Source of the DNA: Gammaproteobacteria bacterium
Lineage (GTDB): Bacteria > Pseudomonadota > Gammaproteobacteria > Enterobacterales > GCA-2746155
Reading direction: 5' to 3'
DNA: 11,379 bases
NCBI GenBank assembly: GCA_024206355.1
Contig: JAAGZM010000120.1
Span: forward strand, 1 to 11,379
Shown here: positions 1-4,768 of the stretch, piece by piece
Layout of the letters: every line of letters begins with the position of its first letter
How positions within the stretch are numbered: the first letter of the stretch is position 1
Program-made: the position numbers and the translations under genes
Notes under the pieces: generated by a model
Seen by the model: the letters and a program-made list of their open reading frames with translations, nothing else
What the model was told of the DNA's origin: nothing
Database searches by the model: none

Positions 1-1
1 A

Positions 2-88
2 TGGTGCCCAGGGCCGGAATCGAACCGGCACGGTGTTACCACCGAGGGATTTTAAGTCCCTTGCGTCTACCAATTTCGCCACCTGGGC
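2..88 (-). tRNA. tRNA-Leu, anticodon UAA
   Basis: Decodes UUA (and UUG by wobble) leucine codons. Read on the minus strand, the gene folds as a class II tRNA of 87 nt. The 7-bp acceptor stem pairs 88-82 with 12-6, followed by discriminator A at 5 and a genomically encoded CCA at 4-2. There is a D arm and a 5-bp anticodon stem (AGGGA/TCCCT) with loop CTTAAAA, anticodon TAA at 54-52. A long variable arm (CGGTG...CACCG) and a T arm with GGTTCGATTCC complete it. All stems are intact, so it should be functional. A partial duplicate of its 5' end lies upstream at 201-233, and the likely promoter is at 251-280. The 3' processing and terminator region falls outside the window. Confidence 0.97.
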
Positions 89-96
89 AAGTGACT
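64..96 (-). repeat. 33-bp direct repeat, copy A (5' end of intact tRNA-Leu plus 8 bp of leader)
   Basis: This stretch is identical base for base to 201-233. It covers the first 25 nt of the intact tRNA (88-64) and 8 nt of sequence immediately 5' of it (96-89). Because identity continues past the tRNA 5' end into the leader, the two copies probably arose by tandem duplication of a tRNA-Leu unit rather than by convergence. Confidence 0.95.
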
Positions 97-136
97 TGTT
101 ACTTCTTAAAACTCTGCTCTTTCTTAGCTTTGCAAT

Positions 137-198
137 CGCAAGTCCATTGCGGTCGTTCCCGGACATCCTGTCCTCCACGACACTAGTGCATCCTGCAC
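137..198 (-). other. array of GGA-loop hairpins in the tRNA-Leu leader
   Basis: In the minus-strand RNA three hairpins follow one another. The first is GUGCA-GGA-UGCAC (198-186). The second is GGACA-GGA-UGUCC (173-161), enclosed by an outer GUCGU/ACGAC stem (181-177 with 156-152) across internal loops GGA and GGGA. The third is CGCAA-UGGAC-UUGCG (151-137), directly abutting the second. GGA is therefore unpaired in every hairpin loop, and the first two contain CAGGAUG, the repeat known from CsrB-type RNAs that bind CsrA. The orientation matches tRNA-Leu transcription. No coding potential is seen. It could be a protein-binding leader, a tRNA-processing structure, or a copy of a dispersed palindromic repeat family. 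Confidence 0.6.
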
Positions 199-200
199 GT

Positions 201-233
201 CGTCTACCAATTTCGCCACCTGGGCAAGTGACT
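201..233 (-). pseudogene. truncated tRNA-Leu copy (33-bp repeat, copy B)
   Basis: Positions 225-201 repeat the first 25 nt of the tRNA-Leu gene, meaning the acceptor 5' strand and most of the D arm. Positions 233-226 repeat its 8-nt leader. Beyond 201 the match stops abruptly and the hairpin-rich segment begins, so the anticodon, variable, T and acceptor 3' parts are missing and no mature tRNA can form. It lies some 10-20 nt downstream of the predicted transcription start, the place where the first tRNA of a normal operon would sit. It may be the remnant of a lost promoter-proximal tRNA-Leu, or an integration or recombination scar. The sequence alone does not decide. Confidence 0.8.
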
Positions 234-250
234 GTTTAAAGCAGGGCGCG

Positions 251-280
251 ACTTTATCATGGAATAAACACTATTGGCAA
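251..280 (-). promoter_or_regulatory. predicted sigma70 promoter of the tRNA-Leu unit
   Basis: The minus strand has a -35 element TTGCCA (280-275, 5 of 6 to consensus), an 18-bp spacer and a -10 element TAAAGT (256-251, 4 of 6). A GC-rich discriminator, CGCGCCCT, follows at 250-243. Such discriminators are typical of stable-RNA promoters under stringent (ppGpp/DksA) control, so growth-rate regulation is a reasonable inference. The expected start near 245 would give a leader of roughly 155 nt before the intact tRNA. Confidence 0.5.
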
Positions 281-318
281 TTGCTTTAGACCAGATATTG
301 AAAGTTTTTTAAAGAAGT

Positions 319-1581
319 CTAATCCCAGTTCAATCCACCTGCTTGATATTCAGTTACACGTGTCTCAAAGAAGTTCTTTTCTTTGCGAATATTCGCCTGT
401 TCATCTAGCCATGGGAATGCACATTTTGCTTTAGGGAATGGTTGCTCTAGACCTAATTGCTGTGCCCTTCTGTTAGCAATGAATCGAAATTGTTCAACAT
501 GTTCTTCTGCAGAATATCCTAGAATTGGGTTTTGAAGAACATAACGAGCATAGCCTGTTTCTGCTGCTTCTGCTTCATCCCACATTTCACGAATTGCTTT
601 CATATCAAGCGTAATATTATTTTCCATAATGATTTGCTGTACAACACGGATACCAAAACCAGCATGCATGATTTCGTCACGCATAATATATTGAAGCTGC
701 TCGGCAGTTCCTTTCATCAGTCCACGTCGCTGTAGAGCAAAGATAGGACTGAAGCCATTATAGAACCAGCAACCTTCAAAAATAGCTGCAAAAAAGATAT
801 AAGCCATAACAAAATTATTGAGTTCGTCAGGATCGGTTAAATCAATATCCGCTCTTAATATTGAATTAATTCGTCGGTTAGCAATTTGGATCTTTTTATT
901 GATAGCAGGAACCACACGGTAGCGGTTGTAAATTTCCCCCTGATCAAGGCCAATTGTTTCAATACAGTGTTGATAAGTCCAAGTATGTAATGCTTCTTCA
1001 TAAACCTGACGTGCTTGATAAATTTGTAACTCGGGAGCAGTCATTTTTTCCATTACAGCTAATCCGATATTGCGCATTGCAAGTACATCGGATGTTGTTA
1101 GGTAAGAGAGTACATTTTCGTAAACATGACGCTCATTATCAGATAACTTATGCTTATAATCATAAATATCTGGAGTCATATTAATATCGAGTGGAGTCCA
1201 GTGATTTTTATTGGCATTAAGGAAATATTCCCAAGCCCACGGATATTTAAATGGTGCCAATTGATTAACATCAGTCAAGCCATTAACAACACGCTTATCT
1301 TCAGCTCTAACAGGCTCTACTGATGTTGGATCAAATTCTTCTTCTAATTTATCAGTAACAGTTTCTGCTGCTATCTCTGATGACTCAGACACTGGTTCTT
1401 CAGTAGCTGGGCTAGTTGTCTCACTCGGAGCAACATTAGCTTGTACATTTTCATTAATAGACGCTTCAGCTTGTTCTATTTCTTGTGGTATTTGTTGCTT
1501 TGTAAACTGTGGCTTTACTGAATTTTCATTAGCTGACTTTGGCTTATTTAAACTATCAGAAAATGTATCCCAATTTAACAT
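319..1581 (-). CDS. nrdB: ribonucleoside-diphosphate reductase subunit beta (class I, Tyr-radical type)
   Basis: Small subunit of aerobic class I ribonucleotide reductase. It houses the di-metal centre and stable tyrosyl radical and passes the radical to NrdA for NDP-to-dNDP reduction in the cytoplasm. Visible ligands are D165, E196, H199, E269, E303 and H306, with the radical tyrosine Y203 four residues after H199. Ligand spacings (31 between the first two, 73 from E196 to E269, 34 to E303) follow the Pseudomonas/Chlamydia branch rather than E. coli NrdB, but Tyr is kept where Chlamydia has Phe. The C-terminal tail YQAGGLNWD is the expected NrdA-docking peptide. At 420 aa it is longer than E. 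coli NrdB (376) because of an acidic, Ser/Thr/Glu-rich, probably disordered N-terminus of about 95 residues beginning MLNWD. A good ribosome site (AGGGG) lies 8 nt before the ATG. No nrdA is adjacent. The gene seems monocistronic. Confidence 0.95.
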   Translation of the reverse strand: MLNWDTFSDSLNKPKSANENSVKPQFTKQQIPQEIEQAEASINENVQANVAPSETTSPATEEPVSESSEIAAETVTDKLEEEFDPTSVEPVRAEDKRVVNGLTDVNQLAPFKYPWAWEYFLNANKNHWTPLDINMTPDIYDYKHKLSDNERHVYENVLSYLTTSDVLAMRNIGLAVMEKMTAPELQIYQARQVYEEALHTWTYQHCIETIGLDQGEIYNRYRVVPAINKKIQIANRRINSILRADIDLTDPDELNNFVMAYIFFAAIFEGCWFYNGFSPIFALQRRGLMKGTAEQLQYIMRDEIMHAGFGIRVVQQIIMENNITLDMKAIREMWDEAEAAETGYARYVLQNPILGYSAEEHVEQFRFIANRRAQQLGLEQPFPKAKCAFPWLDEQANIRKEKNFFETRVTEYQAGGLNWD

Positions 1582-1688
1582 GTTTTTTCCCCTGAGAACG
1601 GCGCTATTAATACACTTTTAATACGCAAGACTTTTATAAATAGTGCGTTATTTAGTATTGATTTCATTCCTTGCTTTAAGACAAGCAA

Positions 1689-1717
1689 ATACTACATCTT
1701 GTAGTGTTTTTCGTCAA
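1689..1717 (-). promoter_or_regulatory. predicted nrdB promoter
   Basis: On the minus strand there is a -35 TTGACG (1717-1712, 5 of 6), a spacer of exactly 17 bp and a -10 TAGTAT (1694-1689, 4 of 6). This predicts a start near 1682 and a 5' untranslated region of about 100 nt before the nrdB ATG. It is the best-spaced promoter in the intergenic region and coincides with the NrdR-like inverted repeats. Confidence 0.5.
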
Positions 1718-1734
1718 GCAGCACTACAGGTGCT
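1691..1734. promoter_or_regulatory. pair of inverted repeats resembling NrdR boxes
   Basis: Repeat 1 is ACTACA-tct-TGTAGT (1691-1705). Extended to 1707 it ends TGTAGTGT, close to the 3' half of the NrdR consensus acaCwAtATaTwGtgt. Repeat 2 is AGCAC-TACAG-GTGCT (1720-1734) and contains CACTACA, close to the 5' half. Their centres are 29 bp apart, a little under the usual three-turn spacing of about 31 bp. Repeat 1 covers the promoter spacer and -10, and repeat 2 lies just upstream of the -35, a layout suited to repression. NrdR is the ATP/dATP-sensing repressor of bacterial nrd genes. The match is imperfect (roughly 10/16 and 8/16). Confidence 0.4.
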
Positions 1735-1911
1735 AATTGCATTTGTATTGGTTATTTTGCAAGCAGGTTTTGAAAGCAAGAATTATTGAGGTAATTATAG
1801 AGTTCTAACCGCCATCAAGTAAAGGGGTGTTTGCTAAATAAATGACAGTTTCTTTTAACCTTTTTTAATATCAATAACTTAGGTAGAAAATCTTTTTTTT
1901 GTATCAGCTAA

Positions 1912-2715
1912 CTAAGTTAAGATACCACCATCAACAGGCAATGAAACTCCAGTCACGTAACTTGCTGCATCTGAGGCTAAGTATAGAAATGCTGGGGCAA
2001 TTTCAGCTGGTTGTGCAACTCTGTGCATGGGGATCATCGGCAGGATACTATTGAGTATCGCTTCGTTTTGAGTCAGGGCAGATGCAAACTTTGTTTCTGT
2101 TAAACCAGGAAGCACAGCATTCACTCTGATGTTATGCGGAGCGCATTCTTTAGCGAATGATTCTGTCATCGAAATTACGGCTGCTTTGGTAATAGAATAG
2201 ATCCCCTGCATTGGACCTGCTTTTACACCATTGATCGATGCTGTATTGATGATGCAACCTCCGCCAGTCTCCCTCATCAGTTGGCCAGCCAATTGACTCA
2301 TTTGAAAATAACCTTGAATATTCACTTCAATAGTTTTCTTTAACGCACCTTCATCCGTATCAAGAATATGACCAAAATATGGATTTGCAGCAGCATTGTT
2401 CACTAAAATATCCAAGGCACCAAACTTTTGTTTTATTGAAGCCATCATTTGACTCACTGCTTCTGTGTCGCCAATATGACAAGCAATAGCTTTTGCCTTG
2501 CCACCTTTATCGTTAATCGCTTCAGCAACCGCTTGAACCGACTCCTGCCTTCGACTCGAAACAATAACCTCAGCACCAAAGACTGCAAACAAATGAGCAA
2601 CAGCCTCCCCTATTCCTCTACTTGCCCCAGTAATTAGTGCAACCTTCCCAGTTAGGTCAAAAACCTCGGAAGAGGAAATTTTATCTAGCATCTGTTCATA
2701 TTCTGTTGCTTGCAT
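1912..2715 (-). CDS. SDR-family NAD(P)-dependent oxidoreductase
   Basis: Classical short-chain dehydrogenase/reductase of 267 aa, cytoplasmic, with a Rossmann fold. The nucleotide-binding motif TGASRGIG is at residues 29-36. S53-S-R-R56 at the end of the second beta strand suggests NADP(H) preference. NNAA at 106-109 stabilises the sheet. The catalytic residues are N132, S160, Y173 and K177 (YSITK). The C-terminus has the usual VTG...PVDGG element. The NNAAANPYFG stretch recalls the DHRS4/carbonyl-reductase-like branch, but the substrate cannot be read from the sequence. An N-terminal segment of about 20 residues precedes the fold. It begins 13 bases after the TetR gene ends and is probably co-transcribed with it, which suggests a substrate or pathway sensed by that regulator, for example in lipid or aromatic metabolism. 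The start is the first ATG in frame, with AAGG 10 nt upstream. Confidence 0.9.
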   Translation of the reverse strand: MQATEYEQMLDKISSSEVFDLTGKVALITGASRGIGEAVAHLFAVFGAEVIVSSRRQESVQAVAEAINDKGGKAKAIACHIGDTEAVSQMMASIKQKFGALDILVNNAAANPYFGHILDTDEGALKKTIEVNIQGYFQMSQLAGQLMRETGGGCIINTASINGVKAGPMQGIYSITKAAVISMTESFAKECAPHNIRVNAVLPGLTETKFASALTQNEAILNSILPMIPMHRVAQPAEIAPAFLYLASDAASYVTGVSLPVDGGILT

Positions 2716-2728
2716 AGTATTTTCGCCT

Positions 2729-3469
2729 TCATTGTTTAAGTTGTAAATAGGTTATTGCAATATCAGCAACCTGCGTAGCATATTGGTCAACCGTTATCTT
2801 CCTTTTCTTATATTTACCATGCTTCAAATACCAATCTTGTAACATTGACTTAATAAGAGGAGCTATCAAATTGGTTTCAACTTTTCTGAAATTACCAGCT
2901 ATTATTCCGTTATTAATCACCGTAGTGATTTTATTTTCCACCGATAATTCTGATTTGATTGCAATCGTTTTAAAATCAACAGATAAATTTTTGGTTTCCA
3001 TGTATGCAAAATAAAACCACGGTTGCATCAGTTCACTTAAATAAATATGAGCATGAATGAGAGCGACTAACTTATCATCATCTGCCAGTTCATCGTTAAC
3101 TAATATAGCAATCTGTTGCTCACAATAATTGTTTAAAAATGAGTAGATGATCTCTGCCAAATCATCCTTACTTTGGATATAAGCGTAAAGCCCCCCCATG
3201 CTCATTTCAGTTATCTTACATAACTGTCTAAGTGTCATTGCTTGAAAACCAACTTCATTAGCAAGTACAAAGGTGGCTTCAATAATACGTTGTAATTTAT
3301 TAACAGCTATACGCTGATTTCGAATACTAAATTGATCTTTATGCTGTGAAAACAGTTCTGTGTAAAGCTGTTTAGGATTTTGCTGTACAACTTTGCAGAA
3401 ATACTCGAATGATATTTTTTTTTGCCACTTATTCGATATTAAATCAGACATCGATATAATCTTTCCCAT
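2729..3469 (-). CDS. TetR/AcrR-family transcriptional regulator
   Basis: One-component repressor type. Taking the ATG at 3469 gives 246 aa. The helix-turn-helix lies about 55-110 residues from this start: KLQRIIEATFVLANEVGF, then TLRQLCKITEMS and the family-typical GGLYAYIQSKDDL. The rest is a mostly helical ligand-binding and dimerisation domain with no motif that identifies the ligand. The roughly 55-residue segment before the DNA-binding domain (rich in Lys, Gln, Phe) is unusual, since most TetR proteins start within 10-20 residues of it. Start choice is uncertain: an in-frame TTG at 3487 has no good ribosome site, ATG 3469 has GGGAG 11 nt away, and ATG 3451 has GGGAAAG 9 nt away. The recognition region is encoded across a run of seven G. 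It precedes the SDR gene by 13 bases and lies downstream of a palindromic operator candidate, so autoregulation is likely. Confidence 0.88.
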   Translation of the reverse strand: MGKIISMSDLISNKWQKKISFEYFCKVVQQNPKQLYTELFSQHKDQFSIRNQRIAVNKLQRIIEATFVLANEVGFQAMTLRQLCKITEMSMGGLYAYIQSKDDLAEIIYSFLNNYCEQQIAILVNDELADDDKLVALIHAHIYLSELMQPWFYFAYMETKNLSVDFKTIAIKSELSVENKITTVINNGIIAGNFRKVETNLIAPLIKSMLQDWYLKHGKYKKRKITVDQYATQVADIAITYLQLKQ

Positions 3470-3508
3470 AGGGATATATGCTCCCAATGACTTAGTTTGT
3501 ATTTGACA

Positions 3509-3537
3509 ATAATAAATAATTCATCTTTCAATGTCAA
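3509..3537 (-). promoter_or_regulatory. predicted strong promoter of the TetR-SDR unit
   Basis: The minus strand reads TTGACA (3537-3532, perfect -35), 17 bp of spacer, then TATTAT (3514-3509, 5 of 6 -10). The expected start is near 3502, giving a leader of about 33 nt to the ATG at 3469 or 51 nt to the ATG at 3451. A palindromic operator candidate begins one base upstream of the -35. Confidence 0.7.
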
Positions 3538-3538
3538 T

Positions 3539-3556
3539 ATCGAGCGAGCGCTCGAT
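3539..3556. promoter_or_regulatory. palindromic operator candidate for the TetR regulator
   Basis: ATCGAGCG-AG-CGCTCGAT is a perfect inverted repeat with 8-bp arms and a 2-bp centre. It is strikingly GC-rich against its AT-rich surroundings. Its size and form match typical TetR-dimer operators. It ends one base upstream of the -35 of the TetR promoter, so binding could block RNA polymerase and give autorepression of both genes. Confidence 0.6.
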
Positions 3557-3683
3557 TTATTTATTATTTAGCGTTACGGTACCTTATAATAACTTAATTA
3601 AAATCAAAGATAAGAGCAAGGATCTATTATCCTAGAATCCTCAGTTGGACGTGTTGGCTAAATACGGTAATAAACAGCAGAAG

Positions 3684-3713
3684 GCACAGTGGTTATAGGT
3701 ACAGTGGTTAGAG
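3684..3713. repeat. two-copy 15-bp tandem repeat
   Basis: Two adjacent 15-mers, GCACAGTGGTTATAG (3684-3698) and GTACAGTGGTTAGAG (3699-3713), match at 13 of 15 positions and share ACAGTGGTTA. They lie just past the 3' end of the radical SAM gene, in the short intergenic region before the TetR promoter. No function is evident. Confidence 0.6.
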
Positions 3714-3730
3714 CCTCTATTATTAGTTAT

Positions 3731-4672
3731 TTATATGTAATGCTTACCTTGCCAAAGATCTTTCTCAATCAATTTTTTATCGATCATATCGACGATTGCG
3801 AAATTTTTTAATCCACCCCATTTTGGCGCTAATAGCAGCTCAATAGGTGATTCACTTATAAAACGCTCAATAATAATATCAGGTCGCAGCAAAGCGATAA
3901 AATCAGTCATTAAATCGATATATTCATCAATTGAAAAAAGCTTAAACATCTCCGGTGTATTTTTAAGCTGATAAGCCATCATTGTATTTTTAATGATCTG
4001 TAACTGATGTAACTTTAATGTACTTATAGGTAATTTCGATAAAGCACTCGCATGATTTAGGATCTCTTCCCTACTTTCACCTGGCAAACCAATAATCATA
4101 TGGGCACCTAAATGCAAACCTTTATTAACTGCAAGCTCATATGCTTGCTCTGTATCTGCATAGCTATGACAGCGATTAATCAGCTCTAATGTTCTATTAA
4201 TAGTGCTTTCAACACCAAATTCTAAAGAAATATAATAATTCTTTGATAACTCAGAAAGAAAGTTGATGATGTCTTCATTGATGCAATCAGGGCGAGTACC
4301 GATCACCATGCCGATAACGTCAGGATGACTGACAGCTTCAGTATAGAGTTCTTTTAGTAACTCGAAATCAGAATAAGTATTTGTATATGCTTGAAAATAA
4401 GCCATGTACTTTTGGCTTTTATATTTCTTAGAGAAGAAATCTATTCCTTCTTGTAACTGCTGAGCAATTGATTTTTGAGGTTTACAATAATCAGGATTAA
4501 AAGAATTATTATTGCAATAGGTACAACCGCCCACACCTTTTGTACCATCACGATTAGGGCAAGTAAAGCCGGTATCAAGAGAGATTTTTTGAACTCTCTG
4601 CTCAAAGTTAGATTTGATGAAAGTGGAATAATTATTATACCGTTTGTTCCCCTTATATTTCATCAAATCCAT
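3731..4672 (-). CDS. yhcC: YhcC-family (TIGR01212-type) radical SAM protein
   Basis: Cytoplasmic 313-aa radical S-adenosylmethionine protein resembling E. coli YhcC, which is of similar length. The iron-sulphur cluster cysteines are C38, C50 and C53 in FTCPNRDGTKGVGGCTYCN, the spacing typical of this family. Further family blocks are AYFQAYTNTYSD (91-102), GTRPDC (125-130), LEFGVES (150-156) and HMIIGLPGES (191-200), and LLAPKWGG near the C-terminus. The biochemical role of the family is not firmly known to me. The cluster arrangement resembles Elp3-like enzymes, so RNA modification is only a guess. It is separated from ccmI by about 96 bp and has its own promoter candidate, so it is probably not part of the ccm operon. 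The start is supported by AGGA 6 nt before the ATG; a second ATG follows three codons later. Confidence 0.9.
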   Translation of the reverse strand: MDLMKYKGNKRYNNYSTFIKSNFEQRVQKISLDTGFTCPNRDGTKGVGGCTYCNNNSFNPDYCKPQKSIAQQLQEGIDFFSKKYKSQKYMAYFQAYTNTYSDFELLKELYTEAVSHPDVIGMVIGTRPDCINEDIINFLSELSKNYYISLEFGVESTINRTLELINRCHSYADTEQAYELAVNKGLHLGAHMIIGLPGESREEILNHASALSKLPISTLKLHQLQIIKNTMMAYQLKNTPEMFKLFSIDEYIDLMTDFIALLRPDIIIERFISESPIELLLAPKWGGLKNFAIVDMIDKKLIEKDLWQGKHYI

Positions 4673-4712
4673 TATTTGTCCTATCTATTTGCCAATTAAA
4701 TTTGCAACATAT

Positions 4713-4740
4713 TTTATAGATTGAGCAACGACAATCTGAA
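4713..4740 (-). promoter_or_regulatory. possible promoter of the radical SAM gene
   Basis: On the minus strand TTCAGA (4740-4735, 4 of 6 to the -35 consensus) is followed by 16 bp and TATAAA (4718-4713, 5 of 6 to the -10). The expected start lies about 30-35 nt upstream of the gene's ATG. The -35 is weak, so read-through from the ccm operon is also possible. Confidence 0.35.
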
Positions 4741-4768
4741 TTACTGAGTTAGTAAATAGAGCGCGAAC

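Larger units (their letters stand above)
1582..1911. other. 330-bp intergenic region upstream of nrdB
   Basis: No plausible gene is seen on either strand. The left part (1582-1736) holds the nrdB 5' untranslated region, promoter and inverted repeats listed separately. The right part (1737-1911) is AT-rich and lies downstream of the dehydrogenase stop codon. It has runs such as TTTTTTTT at 1893-1900, but I found no convincing stem and T-tract terminator in it. Confidence 0.7.

Noticed and set aside
64..233. 33-bp direct repeat as attL/attR of an integrated island
   Set aside because: The repeats are only 137 bp apart with no integrase or cargo between them, and they duplicate the tRNA 5' end, not the 3' end usually used as an attachment site.
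1..239. Plus-strand open frames across the tRNA-Leu region
   Set aside because: They run antisense through a clear tRNA gene and its leader, have no ribosome site and show no recognisable protein.
319..600. NrdB N-terminal extension (low-coordinate end checked as C-terminus; extension lies at 1300-1581) as an ATP-cone domain
   Set aside because: The extension is acidic and low-complexity, without the basic ATP-cone motif or its length and hydrophobic pattern.
954..1184. Plus-strand open frame inside nrdB
   Set aside because: It is a frame shadow of the strongly conserved nrdB, with composition and content unlike any protein family.
4718..4737. AGATTG...CAATCT stem in the ccmI-yhcC gap, considered as a terminator
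   Set aside because: The stem is 6 bp with an 8-nt loop and is followed by ATAAAATATG rather than a T run. It overlaps a better promoter interpretation.
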